A DNA stretch of 64,000 bases from Shewanella sp. MBTL60-112-B2 (GTDB lineage Bacteria > Pseudomonadota > Gammaproteobacteria > Enterobacterales > Shewanellaceae), in the NCBI RefSeq assembly GCF_019655055.1, contig NZ_BPFA01000026.1, forward strand, positions 1 to 64,000. Reading direction: 5' to 3'. Numbering within the stretch: the stretch's first letter is position 1; every line of letters begins with the position of its first letter. The position numbers were made by a program, and so were the translations under genes. Below are positions 24,281 through 33,072 of this stretch, one piece after another. Under the pieces are notes generated by a model. It did not search any database and was not told the origin of the DNA. It worked only from the letters and a program-made list of their open reading frames with translations.

Positions 24281-26071
24281 ATGTATAAGTACCTTCTTCC
24301 CTCTGTACTAGTCTTGGGGCTCGGCGCCTGCCAAACCACGACAGTAATTACAGCACCACCTCAAGACGTCAGCACTCAACAAGTAGCGACCAATACCCAG
24401 TTACAATCACTGATAGACGCCGCTTGGCAAGTCTCTCTCGATGCCAGTCCAAGCTTTGCCTATTCGCTAGGTGATGTTTCTAAAGCTGGGCTGCTGCAAG
24501 ACTTATCACCACAGTCATTAGCAACATTAGATCAGCGTCGGCAGCAAATACTTAGCCAACTGAAACAAATTGACCAAACAAGCCTGACCAAAAGTGATGC
24601 GATTAACGCGCAGATCTTACGCGACCAACTGCAAAATGATGTCGATCAGTTCCGTTATAAAGATCACTACATGCCCATATCGGCGGAAGGTGGCTTTCAT
24701 GCCTATATCGCCTCAATTGCTAAGGGACGCTTTAACAAAGTTGAAGACTACCAAAACTATATCAAGCAACTGCAAGCGCTACCTGAATACTTCATTCAAC
24801 AAACTGACTGGCTAAAGCAAGGTCTAGCAGCAGGTATCACTCCCGCTAGGGCCACACTCAAAGGGTTTGAAACCAGCATCTGCGCCTTTATCGTGCCTGT
24901 AGAAGAGAGTGGTTACTTCCAGCCATTCACTGAGTATCCAGCCCATTTTACTGAGGCTGAAAAAGCTGAACTGACAGAGCAAGGCCGCGCCTTGGTACAA
25001 GATACTGTGCTGCCTCAATACCAAGCCTTCTTCGACTTCATCACCACTGAATATATTCCCAATACTCGGATAAGCATCGCCACCTACGACCTTCCCGACG
25101 GTGAAGCCTTCTATGAGAACCGCGTGCGCTATTACACCACCTTAGATATGACCTCTGATGAAGTGCACCAACTGGGCCTAAAAGAGGTTAAACGGATCCG
25201 CGAAGAGATGCAGCAAATCATCGAAGAGGTTGGCTTTAAGGGCAGCTTTGCCGAGTTCTTACACTTTCTAAGAACAGATCCGCAGTTCTACCCAAAGACA
25301 GCTGAAGAGTTACTCAAGGAAGCAGCCTATATCGCCAAAAAGGCCGATGCTATGCTGCCTAAGTATTTCGGCAAACTACCGCGCCAGCCTTATGGTATCG
25401 AGCCAGTACCCGCCGAAATCGCGCCTAAATACACCACAGGGCGTTACTCTGGTTCGAATCGCGCAGATGAAGCAGGCTATTACTGGGTGAATACCTACGC
25501 GCTGGATAAGCGTCCACTGTACGAGATGGAGGCACTGACACTGCATGAAGCCGTGCCCGGTCATCATCTACAAATCGCACTCAATCAGGAGTTAACCGAC
25601 CTACCCAACTTTCGTCGCTACAGCTATATCTCGGCGTTTGGTGAAGGCTGGGGGTTATATTCTGAATATCTAGGTTTAGAAGCAGGTTTCTACCAAGACC
25701 CATATAGTAACTTTGGTCGCCTTACCTACGAGATGTGGCGCGCTGCACGTCTAGTGGTCGATACTGGCATGCACGCCAAAGGTTGGTCGCGTCAACAGGC
25801 AATCGATTTTATGGCCAGCAACACCGCACTGTCTATGCATAACGTCAACACTGAAATTGACCGTTACATCAACTGGCCAGGGCAAGCCCTTTCATACAAG
25901 ATTGGTGAGCTGACAATTAAACGTTTGCGCGCTCAAGCAGAAGATGAACTCGGTGAAAACTTTGATATTCGCGCCTTCCATGACGCTATCTTAGCCAATG
26001 GTTCTGTACCAATGTCAGTACTGGAGCAACAGATAAACGACTTTATTGCGTCACAGAAAGCCGCTATCTAA
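24281..26071 (+). CDS. DUF885 family lipoprotein, putative zinc metallopeptidase
   Basis: The 596-residue protein has a lipoprotein signal (MYKYLLPSVLVLGLGAC, lipobox LGAC with Cys 17), so it should be anchored in the outer or inner membrane on the periplasmic side. The central part carries LTLHEAVPGHHLQIAL, an HExxxxH-like zinc site typical of DUF885 proteins, and downstream FGEGWGLYSEYLG supplies another conserved acidic segment. DUF885 is structurally related to M3/M32-type metallopeptidases, and the substrate is unknown. It is preceded by AAAGGATGATTT with a usable ribosome site and forms a single-gene unit. Confidence 0.87.
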   Translation: MYKYLLPSVLVLGLGACQTTTVITAPPQDVSTQQVATNTQLQSLIDAAWQVSLDASPSFAYSLGDVSKAGLLQDLSPQSLATLDQRRQQILSQLKQIDQTSLTKSDAINAQILRDQLQNDVDQFRYKDHYMPISAEGGFHAYIASIAKGRFNKVEDYQNYIKQLQALPEYFIQQTDWLKQGLAAGITPARATLKGFETSICAFIVPVEESGYFQPFTEYPAHFTEAEKAELTEQGRALVQDTVLPQYQAFFDFITTEYIPNTRISIATYDLPDGEAFYENRVRYYTTLDMTSDEVHQLGLKEVKRIREEMQQIIEEVGFKGSFAEFLHFLRTDPQFYPKTAEELLKEAAYIAKKADAMLPKYFGKLPRQPYGIEPVPAEIAPKYTTGRYSGSNRADEAGYYWVNTYALDKRPLYEMEALTLHEAVPGHHLQIALNQELTDLPNFRRYSYISAFGEGWGLYSEYLGLEAGFYQDPYSNFGRLTYEMWRAARLVVDTGMHAKGWSRQQAIDFMASNTALSMHNVNTEIDRYINWPGQALSYKIGELTIKRLRAQAEDELGENFDIRAFHDAILANGSVPMSVLEQQINDFIASQKAAI

Positions 26072-26150
26072 TCGATGCCTGCGCTGCGTCATACAGGATA
26101 AAGTGAATGACGTACTCAGAACAATCTGCTGACTTTAAAAGATAACAATG

Positions 26151-26236
26151 AACCACAGAGGACACGAAGAGCACGAAGGAAATCCATCTTTTCTTCGTGC
26201 CCTCCGTGTAGCAAACGAAGTGCGCGCTTCGTGGTT
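26151..26236. repeat. intergenic inverted-repeat element (AACCAC...GTGGTTT family)
   Basis: AACCACAGAGGACACGAAGAG (begins at 26151) and a right arm ending CTTCGTGGTTTA at 26237 are imperfect inverted copies. Shared blocks are AACCAC/GTGGTT and GCACGAAGGAAA/TTTCTTCGTGC-like (26171-26182, 26190-26200). The right arm adds a near-palindrome CGAAGTGCGCGCTTCG (26216-26231). The element fills the middle of the 354-base gap between the DUF885 gene and pldB; the remaining bases hold no supported gene. Confidence 0.65.
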
Positions 26237-26425
26237 TAATCGCTTTTAAAGCAAAGCTCCCCGTTGGTGCTGGGTCTTCGTTTTTTGTTCACTAACCAGA
26301 TTTAGGCTTAATTTACCCGCATTAGTGGCTTTTTTAATGGGCTGTTTTTAAGGTCTATGTTTCGCTAGAGTCTGGCTAAACAAGTTTGCTACACTGCGTG
26401 CAAGATCACTAAATAGAATCACATC

Positions 26426-27397
26426 ATGTCGATTGCTACAGAGCCCTATATGAACACTAATACTCCTGTCAGCTTTTCATCTGAGCACCATCTTAATAGT
26501 CCAGAGCAGAAAGTCTTTTGGCAGCAAGTAACGCAGTCGAGCTTTAAGACCCGTGATGATATCAGCTTAGCCTATGCCCGTATCACTCATCCAAATAGTA
26601 TTGGCACCATAGTGATTAGCAGTGGGCGAGTCGAATCCTATCTGAAATACAAAGAGCTGATGTTTGATCTGTACCAGCAAGGCTACAGCTTGTTTGCTAT
26701 CGATCATCGCGGTCAGGGGTTATCGGCACGCACAACAGCCAACCCTCATCAGGGACATATCGACAAGTTCCAGCGTTATGTCGACGATTTCGCCGAATTT
26801 ATCACTAAGATTGTCAAACCGCATGCAATGGAAAGCTACTACCTGGTTGGCCACTCTATGGGCGGAGCTATCGGTACGCTTTATCTAAGCCAGTACCCGG
26901 CAACCTTTAAGGCCGCGGTATTTTCAGCGCCTATGTATGGCATTAAGCTCCCCCTTCCTAAAGCCTTTATCCGCGGCCTAGCGTCTTTACTCGATAATGC
27001 TAAGCAGCCTAACTATATCTTGGGTGGCAAAGGCTATCATGCAGACCCATTTGATAAGAATGATCTGACCCACAGTAAGCTACGCTATGACGACTACCGT
27101 GAACTATACCGCCAGCAGCCCCAACTGCAGCTCGGTTCGCCAACCAACCATTGGTTGATCGAGTCAATTGATGCCGCCGAACAAGCGGTAGTTTCTGCTC
27201 GAAATAGCACGATCCCGCTACTCATCTTACAGGCAGAAGAAGACACCATAGTCGCTAATAGTGCGCAGAATCGCGCCGTATATGGCAAATGCCGTTTAAT
27301 CAAAATTCCTTATGCGCGTCATGAGATTTTTATGGAGCGAGATAAGGCGCGCAACCTTGCGCTCAACGCATTATGCGAGTTTTTAAAAGTAAGCTAA
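26426..27397 (+). CDS. pldB: lysophospholipase L2 (alpha/beta hydrolase)
   Basis: PldB hydrolyses lysophospholipids in the inner membrane region. The 323-residue alpha/beta hydrolase has the nucleophile elbow VGHSMGGAIGTLYL (GxSxG), an oxyanion strand (IVISSGRVESYLKYKEL), the FAIDHRGQGLS loop (a hallmark of PldB and monoglyceride lipases) and a C-terminal acid and histidine (EEDTIVANSAQN and YARHEIFMERD). E. coli PldB has 340 residues. A second in-frame ATG lies at 26450 and neither start has a strong Shine-Dalgarno sequence. It ends at a bidirectional terminator shared with the lateral flagellar operon. Confidence 0.85.
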   Translation: MSIATEPYMNTNTPVSFSSEHHLNSPEQKVFWQQVTQSSFKTRDDISLAYARITHPNSIGTIVISSGRVESYLKYKELMFDLYQQGYSLFAIDHRGQGLSARTTANPHQGHIDKFQRYVDDFAEFITKIVKPHAMESYYLVGHSMGGAIGTLYLSQYPATFKAAVFSAPMYGIKLPLPKAFIRGLASLLDNAKQPNYILGGKGYHADPFDKNDLTHSKLRYDDYRELYRQQPQLQLGSPTNHWLIESIDAAEQAVVSARNSTIPLLILQAEEDTIVANSAQNRAVYGKCRLIKIPYARHEIFMERDKARNLALNALCEFLKVS

Positions 27398-27405
27398 CGA
27401 GCAAT

Positions 27406-27435
27406 AAAAAAGGGATAGCTAGCTATCCCTTTTTT
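27406..27435. terminator. bidirectional intrinsic terminator between pldB and flhA
   Basis: AAAAAAGGGATAGCT (27406-27420) is followed directly by its reverse complement AGCTATCCCTTTTTT (27421-27435), giving a perfect 15-base inverted repeat with A- and T-runs. It marks the left border of the lateral flagellar locus. Confidence 0.92.
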
Positions 27436-27447
27436 GTGTGCTGCAGC

Positions 27448-29529
27448 TTAACCTAACTGCCCCGCCACCATTAGCTCCCGCGTTTCCGGGATCTCATTGT
27501 AAGACAAGACATGTAAACCGCGGGCAAACGCCAAGGCGTAACGCGCTAGAATAGGACGCAGCGGTGGAGAAACCAATAGCAGTGGGCTATGCCCTTGCTC
27601 TTTTGCCTCAGCCAGCAATTGCGGCATCCGCTGCTGTAACTGCGCCAATAGCTGAGGATCGACCGGGAAGCTATCGAGAGCAACTTTTCCCTGCTGCTGA
27701 GACTGATTCAGTGCCACCATCAAGGTTTGCTCAAGTTCCGGCGCTAGAGTCATCACATTCAACTTAGTTGCCGTCCCCACTATCGAGTGTAAAATCGAGT
27801 TACGCAGGGCGCAGCGCACATCTGCCGCCAGTAAAACCGGGTCTTTGCTATTCTCACTGCAATCGAGCAAGGTCGTCGCAATGGTGCGAATATCCTTGAG
27901 GGATACCTGCTCTTTAAGCAATAAACGATACACCTTAAGCTGCAAGATAGGCGTCAAAGCGGCATTAAGAGCCTCGGCTAGTTTAGGTGACTGCTTGGCG
28001 AGTCGGTCACTAAGCGCCAATACGTCGTCATGTTGCAACATATCGGGTAATGACTCACGGATCAGTTTACTCACATGGGTAGCGATAACCGTGGCGTTAT
28101 CCACCACTGAATAACCTAAGTTCAACGCCTTGGCCTTGTGATCTTGTTCCACCCAAATCGCATCCATCTGATAGGCGGGTTCCTTGGTAATAATGCCATC
28201 TATATCACCAAATACCGGGCCACTCTTAATCGCCATCAAACGATCTGGCTCTAATTCGGCAGTCACCACAGGGTTGCCCATCATGTTGATTTGATAAGCA
28301 TTGGGAGCCAAAGACAAGTTATCGCGCACCCTCACCTCTGACAGCAAAAATCCCGCCTGCTCAGACAAGGTTCGACGAATACCGGTTAAGCGCTTTTGTA
28401 GCTCGGCGCCTTTACTACGCTCAACCAGGTGTACTAAACGATAACCTAAACGCACCTCGATCAGATCGGTATAAGGCAGCGCGTCCCAACTCGGCGCAGA
28501 GGGTTCACTTAAGTTACTCTCTAACTGTTGCTCAATTTTGGCCTCTTTGATTACCGGCCCTCGCCCCTCCTGTTTCCAAGCAGCAAAACCGAGTAAGGCC
28601 GCGAAAGAGAGGAACACGAATGTTGGCATACCAGGCACAATACCCAGAATGAACATCACACCCGCTGATGTGGCCAGCGTTTTAGGGTTGGCCAGTAATT
28701 GATTGCGCAGCTGTTCAGGCATCTCTTCAGCGTCTGACACTCGCGTGACGATAATCGCCGCAGCAGTCGCTAATAACAATGATGGGATCTGAGCAACCAA
28801 ACCGTCACCAATGGTGAGCAATGCATAGGTCTTAAACGCATCGGCAGCGCCTAAGTCATGCATGAAGATACCGATGGCTAAACCACCCAACATGTTGATG
28901 GCGAGGATCAGCATACTGGCTATGGCATCACCACGAACGAACTTAGAAGCACCGTCCATCGAACCATAGAAGTCGGCTTCACTCGCCACTTCCTTGCGCC
29001 TTTCTCTGGCCTGCTCTTGACTCAATATGCCAGCATTTAAGTCGGCATCAATCGCCATCTGCTTACCGGGCAAGGCGTCTAAGGTAAAACGTGCCGAGAC
29101 CTCGGAAATTCGTTCGCCACCTTTAGTGATCACCACAAAGTTAATGATCATCAAGATTAAGAAGATCACCCCACCGACAACATAGTTGCCGCCGATCACC
29201 ACCTCACCGAATGCCTGAATGACCTTACCCGCAGCATCGCCGCCTTCATGGCCCTCAATTAACACCACTCGCGTAGAGGCTACGTTCAAGGTTAAACGTA
29301 ACAGTGTCGCCAATAGCAATACGGTAGGGAAAACTGAAAGTTCCAGAGGTCTACGGATCGAGACACTGGCCAGCAGTACCATCACAGCCAACACGATATT
29401 GAAGGTAAACAGGATATCCAATAACCATGGCGGTAAAGGCAAGATCACCATAGCCAAAACGGCCAGTAGCATAATAGGAATGCCTATATAGCCCGGGCTA
29501 CCGGTAAAAGTACGCGAAAACCAGTTCAT
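27448..29529 (-). CDS. flhA: lateral flagellar export gate protein FlhA
   Basis: FlhA is the large inner-membrane component of the flagellar type III export gate and engages substrates and chaperones through its cytoplasmic domain. The 693-residue protein has about eight membrane spans in the first 320 residues. They include the FHIPEP-family loop (LPGKQM at 153-158, then IDADLNAG) and the charged ERRKEVASEADFYGSMDGASKF segment. The soluble C-terminal domain follows (residues 340-693). It is the last gene of fliMNP-sORF-QR-flhBA, 15 bases after flhB. Low-level divergence from polar FlhA cannot be judged here; assignment to the lateral system comes from its place in the laf locus. Confidence 0.97.
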   Translation of the reverse strand: MNWFSRTFTGSPGYIGIPIMLLAVLAMVILPLPPWLLDILFTFNIVLAVMVLLASVSIRRPLELSVFPTVLLLATLLRLTLNVASTRVVLIEGHEGGDAAGKVIQAFGEVVIGGNYVVGGVIFLILMIINFVVITKGGERISEVSARFTLDALPGKQMAIDADLNAGILSQEQARERRKEVASEADFYGSMDGASKFVRGDAIASMLILAINMLGGLAIGIFMHDLGAADAFKTYALLTIGDGLVAQIPSLLLATAAAIIVTRVSDAEEMPEQLRNQLLANPKTLATSAGVMFILGIVPGMPTFVFLSFAALLGFAAWKQEGRGPVIKEAKIEQQLESNLSEPSAPSWDALPYTDLIEVRLGYRLVHLVERSKGAELQKRLTGIRRTLSEQAGFLLSEVRVRDNLSLAPNAYQINMMGNPVVTAELEPDRLMAIKSGPVFGDIDGIITKEPAYQMDAIWVEQDHKAKALNLGYSVVDNATVIATHVSKLIRESLPDMLQHDDVLALSDRLAKQSPKLAEALNAALTPILQLKVYRLLLKEQVSLKDIRTIATTLLDCSENSKDPVLLAADVRCALRNSILHSIVGTATKLNVMTLAPELEQTLMVALNQSQQQGKVALDSFPVDPQLLAQLQQRMPQLLAEAKEQGHSPLLLVSPPLRPILARYALAFARGLHVLSYNEIPETRELMVAGQLG

Positions 29530-29544
29530 TAAATCAGATATCCT

Positions 29545-30675
29545 TTAATCGTGTCGTAAGTTATTCGGAATAAAAAAATGCGGTAGAGGGTCAGGCTTGG
29601 CTTGCTTACCCTGCCTTGCGGCTCGAATTTGCATGACATATGTCAGTACATGAGCAATCGCCACAAAAAGCGAAGCTGGGATCTGTTGCTCAATATTTGT
29701 CGAGTAATAAATAGCCCTGGTGAGCGGTGGCAACTCTAAGATCTCCACACCATGGCGCTTAGCGACTTCTCGCATATAAAGCGCCAACTCATCAGTGCCC
29801 TTAGTCAGCACATAAGGCGCATCGGCTTTGTTAGCATCATATTTTAACGCGACAGCATAATGAGTGGGGTTAACCAAAAGTACATCGGCATTCGGAATAG
29901 AGACATCGGCCCTTGAACGGCTGATACGTTGCTGCATTTGGCGGATCTTGGCCTTAATCTCAGGCTTACCCTCCTGCTGTTTATGCTCGTCCTTCACCTC
30001 TTGCAACGACATTTTTAAATCCTTGTGGTGCTGCCAATATTGGAATGGCAGATCGATACTCGCGATAAATAACAGCCCCAGCCCTAAATAAAACACCCCG
30101 AGTGATAGCATCTCAATCACCCGCGTAATCGCTTCATCGATAGGTAATTGAGTAAATGTCAGTAGGGTTTGCAAGTTCTTATCGAGAAAAACCAACATGA
30201 TCCCGCCTAGCAATACGATCTTAAGTACTGACTTAACTAGTTCAGCAAACGACTTAATCGATACCATTCTGCCAAGACCCGCTATTGGATCGATACGGCT
30301 GTATTTAAAGCCTGCATTACCCAAGTTAAATATCAAACCACCAGGCATAGCGCCGGCGATCATGGCGATTAAGGCCACTAAGACAAACAAGGGGGCAAGG
30401 ATATAGAGAATTTCCAGCAGCGCCTGAGCTAAATGGCGAGTCATCATGCCAGGCTCATCTAATTGTGCTTTAGTGAATTGCATATTGGTTCGCGCCAGCT
30501 GCGCCACTCTCGCACCAATCTCACCGGCACTCGTTGTGAGTAACAATGCGCAACCAATAACTAAAGCGGCAGAAGTGAAATCTTTCGAGCGAGGAACCTG
30601 CCCCTGATCACGGGCTTGTTTAAGCTTTTTGGGGGTTGCATCTTCCGTTTTACTCTGCCCAGTATCCTTACTCAT
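29545..30675 (-). CDS. flhB: lateral flagellar export switch protein FlhB
   Basis: FlhB switches the export apparatus from rod/hook to filament substrates by self-cleavage. The 376-residue protein starts with the usual KTEDATPKKLKQARDQGQVPRSKD segment and has four membrane spans to about residue 215. A cytoplasmic domain carries the autocleavage motif NPTH, with Asn 269 and Pro 270 at exactly the Salmonella numbering. It overlaps fliR by four bases (ATGA type), so the two are translationally coupled. The intact motif indicates a normal substrate switch, in step with FliK (LafE) at 58,808. Confidence 0.97.
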   Translation of the reverse strand: MSKDTGQSKTEDATPKKLKQARDQGQVPRSKDFTSAALVIGCALLLTTSAGEIGARVAQLARTNMQFTKAQLDEPGMMTRHLAQALLEILYILAPLFVLVALIAMIAGAMPGGLIFNLGNAGFKYSRIDPIAGLGRMVSIKSFAELVKSVLKIVLLGGIMLVFLDKNLQTLLTFTQLPIDEAITRVIEMLSLGVFYLGLGLLFIASIDLPFQYWQHHKDLKMSLQEVKDEHKQQEGKPEIKAKIRQMQQRISRSRADVSIPNADVLLVNPTHYAVALKYDANKADAPYVLTKGTDELALYMREVAKRHGVEILELPPLTRAIYYSTNIEQQIPASLFVAIAHVLTYVMQIRAARQGKQAKPDPLPHFFIPNNLRHD

Positions 30676-31451
30676 GTTATCCCCCCAATAAACTGATACA
30701 TGGCAGACAAAGCATCTAAACAGAGATCACTATAACGACTGGGTAAACCACTGAATGAAAAGAAAACACATAGCAATCCCATCAACATAGACATCGGGAA
30801 GCCCAGGGCAAAAACGTTGAGTGACGGCGCTGAACGACTCAAGACACCGAAGGTAATATTGACCATTAACATAGCTAGAATAGAAGGCAGAGCCAGCATA
30901 AACGAAGCCGCAAACAGCCAACTAATGCGGCCGATTAGCCCCATTAACGGTAGGTCAAACACACCCATACCGACAGGCCATAATCTAAAGCTATCGACCA
31001 GCACACCAATCGCCACTAAGTGCCCGTCAAGCACGAGGAATAGCAAGGTGCCATAGAGTAAGAACCATTGACCAAGAATAGGGTGCGAGCCACCACTAGA
31101 GGGGTCGTTCATCACCGCCATCGCCAGACCCATCTGCATCGACAGCATCTCACCGAGCTGTGTCATAACATAGAGCATGATAGTGAGAAACAGCGCCATC
31201 ATAAACCCAAGCAACAGCTGCTCAACGGCTAACAAAAGTGCATGTATCGAGATTGCATCAACTTCAGGTAATGGCGGCAGAATCGGGGCTACCAGCGCCG
31301 ATAATGTTAATGCTAATAGAATTCGTACCGTGACAGGGATATAAGTACTGCTTAAAAATGGCATGACCATAAAGGCCCCCATGATTCGGCAGAATGGCCA
31401 CCAGAAAGTGCCAATAAAAGTACTAAGTTGGGTAGAAGTAAGAGACAGCAT
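30672..31451 (-). CDS. fliR: lateral flagellar export protein FliR
   Basis: FliR is an inner-membrane component of the export gate core (FliP5Q4R1). The 259-residue protein has about six hydrophobic spans and the family stretches FWWPFCRIMGAFMVMPFLSS and VRILLALTLSALVAP near the N-terminus. Its length is normal. The ATG is preceded directly by TGA, and no strong Shine-Dalgarno site is seen. The 78 bases between fliQ and fliR hold only two minimal start-stop pairs and nothing else. It overlaps flhB by four bases. Confidence 0.95.
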   Translation of the reverse strand: MLSLTSTQLSTFIGTFWWPFCRIMGAFMVMPFLSSTYIPVTVRILLALTLSALVAPILPPLPEVDAISIHALLLAVEQLLLGFMMALFLTIMLYVMTQLGEMLSMQMGLAMAVMNDPSSGGSHPILGQWFLLYGTLLFLVLDGHLVAIGVLVDSFRLWPVGMGVFDLPLMGLIGRISWLFAASFMLALPSILAMLMVNITFGVLSRSAPSLNVFALGFPMSMLMGLLCVFFSFSGLPSRYSDLCLDALSAMYQFIGGIT

Positions 31452-31529
31452 TCAGCTAACCATTTAAGTTTGCATAGCTATTAGCTTGGGCTTCGTCAGC
31501 TAAAATCGTATTCAAATTATGCAATTGTC

Positions 31530-31799
31530 TCAGCCTATCAGGTGGGGAATGTTAAGAAATAGGCGCTGAAATAAGTCGCTCATCTGCATCAACATCCATT
31601 CACCAGCAAATAGCACCATCAGCAGGGTAATAACCAAACGAGGTAAAAAGCTTAAGGTTTGCTCATTCACCTGAGTGGCGGCTTGAAACACAGCCACCAC
31701 CAAACCAACGATTAAGCTTGGAAGTACTAAGACCCCCACCATAGCGATCACCAAATAGACGGCATCGGCAAAAAAGGATGTCAGTTCATTTACATCCAT
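31530..31799 (-). CDS. fliQ: lateral flagellar export protein FliQ
   Basis: FliQ is a two-span inner-membrane subunit of the export gate. The start at 31799 (MDVNELTSFFADAVYLVI) gives 89 residues, the family length. The longer open frame to 31850 adds 17 residues that overlap the small ORF upstream and is not needed. Span 1 is at about 12-40 and span 2 at about 55-76, with the family loop FQAATQVNEQTLSFLPR between them. The start lies four bases after the stop of the 48-residue hydrophobic ORF. Confidence 0.95.
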   Translation of the reverse strand: MDVNELTSFFADAVYLVIAMVGVLVLPSLIVGLVVAVFQAATQVNEQTLSFLPRLVITLLMVLFAGEWMLMQMSDLFQRLFLNIPHLIG

Positions 31800-31803
31800 A
31801 AGC

Positions 31804-31950
31804 CTAAAACACTCCAGCAATGAGCATAGAGATGACGCTGGGCCAATCATTTAATGCCACTAAGCCAATCATCATCAAGCCGAGAAACAGATAAATAATA
31901 TCGGCGATGGAAACAGTAAGTTCCTGCTCATCCTGCAGCCTAATACTCAT
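31804..31950 (-). CDS. 48-residue hydrophobic protein between fliP and fliQ (possible FliO-like factor)
   Basis: This ORF is new to me and too short for usual gene finding. ATG at 31950 follows AGGAAGG with 6-base spacing, a strong ribosome site, and TAG at 31804-31806 is four bases before the fliQ start. It starts 34 bases after the fliP stop on the same strand. The product has a polar N-terminus (MSIRLQDEQELTVS, net acidic) and one long hydrophobic segment at residues 15-33 (IADIIYLFLGLMMIGLVAL). A short polar NDWP follows, then a second hydrophobic end (VISMLIAGVF). No FliO-like gene is seen elsewhere in this locus. FliO normally sits between fliN and fliP and is longer, so homology is unproven. 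Confidence 0.7.
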   Translation of the reverse strand: MSIRLQDEQELTVSIADIIYLFLGLMMIGLVALNDWPSVISMLIAGVF

Positions 31951-31984
31951 TTAAAACCTTCCTAATCGTACAAAAGAATGTAGG

Positions 31985-32713
31985 CTAACCATAACTGGCA
32001 ACTAAGGTGCTCACCGTCATCGACCAGCCATCGACTAATACAAACACCATTAATTTAAATGGCAATGAAATAATTAGCGGTGACAGCATCATCATGCCCA
32101 TAGACATCAACACGCTTGCAACCACCAAGTCGATCACCAAAAAGGGTAAGAACAGCAAGAAACCAATCTGAAAAGCCGTTTTCAACTCACTTAAGACATA
32201 GGCTGGCATCAACACAAAGAACGGGATTTCCTCTGCGGTCAAGGTCGTTGGTTCATCAGCAATCTTTAGCATCTGTTCAAGATCGGTTTCGCGGGTTTGT
32301 GCCAACATAAACTGGCGAAGCGGCTTTTCTCCACGCTCTACCGCCTCAGGTAACTCAATTAACCCTTGATCGTAAGGTAGGAAAGCTTTCTCATAAATCT
32401 CTTCTCCAACGGGGCGCATGATAAATATCGTCATCACCAGTGCGATTCCAATCAGCACCTTATTAGGAGGACTTTGCTGCAAGCCTAATGCTTGGCGTAG
32501 TATGCCCAATACCACAATGATGCGAGTAAAACTGGTAAGCATCATCAACATAGCTGGTAGGAAACTTAGCACTGTCATTAATGCCAAAATTTCCAACTTT
32601 ACGCTCACTGACTCAGAGTCAGCACCATCATTTAACGTGAATAATGTTAAGCCATCATTGGCATATGCCGTCGATGAAAAGCCTAAGAGTAAAATCAGCA
32701 AAGCTCGCCACAT
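31985..32713 (-). CDS. fliP: lateral flagellar export protein FliP
   Basis: FliP forms the pentameric core of the export gate. The 242-residue protein has a cleavable signal sequence (WRALLILLLGFSSTAYAND, cut after residue 18-19) and then four membrane spans. Family segments are visible: SFTRIIVVLGILRQALGLQQSPPN, IFIMRPVGEEIYEKAFLPY, and the late FQIGFLLFLPFLVIDLVVASVLMSMGM and PFKLMVFVLVDGW. It starts two bases after the fliN stop. In many polar systems fliO comes between fliN and fliP; here the two are adjacent. Confidence 0.96.
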   Translation of the reverse strand: MWRALLILLLGFSSTAYANDGLTLFTLNDGADSESVSVKLEILALMTVLSFLPAMLMMLTSFTRIIVVLGILRQALGLQQSPPNKVLIGIALVMTIFIMRPVGEEIYEKAFLPYDQGLIELPEAVERGEKPLRQFMLAQTRETDLEQMLKIADEPTTLTAEEIPFFVLMPAYVLSELKTAFQIGFLLFLPFLVIDLVVASVLMSMGMMMLSPLIISLPFKLMVFVLVDGWSMTVSTLVASYG

Positions 32714-32715
32714 AA

Positions 32716-33072
32716 TCAGTCATTTGCTCCAGTTAGACTGATAGCTTCTACTTCAAGTAAACGCACACCATAACGGCCATTTACTTCAACCACTTCGCCT
32801 CTGCCTAGCAAAGCACCATTGACGCGAATGTCTAGAGGCTCACCAACCATACGATCGAGTGCTACAACATCGCCCTCGCCCATTTTTGTCAATTCTCCCA
32901 GAGACATCTCAGCACTGGCTAACTCCAAGGTCACCTGTACCGGTAGTTGATGGAAAAAAGACATATCTTTAACTGGCTTAGCTTGAGATTTTGGCTGATG
33001 GCTCTCCTCTTCGGTAAAAAACTCATCATCCAATAAAAAATCTTCATCTTGTAAAATGTTATGTTCAGCCAT
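32716..33072 (-). CDS. fliN: lateral flagellar motor switch protein FliN
   Basis: FliN, together with FliM, builds the cytoplasmic C-ring. The 118-residue protein has an acidic unstructured N-terminus (DFLLDDEFFTEEESHQ). It is followed by the SpoA domain at about 45-115, seen in LPVQVTLELASAEMSLGELTKMGEGDVVALDRMVGEPLDIRVNG (core LGELTKMGEGDVVALD). That is the surface that binds FliM, and in other systems FliH. It overlaps fliM by eight bases and precedes fliP by two, showing tight translational coupling. Confidence 0.95.
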   Translation of the reverse strand: MAEHNILQDEDFLLDDEFFTEEESHQPKSQAKPVKDMSFFHQLPVQVTLELASAEMSLGELTKMGEGDVVALDRMVGEPLDIRVNGALLGRGEVVEVNGRYGVRLLEVEAISLTGAND

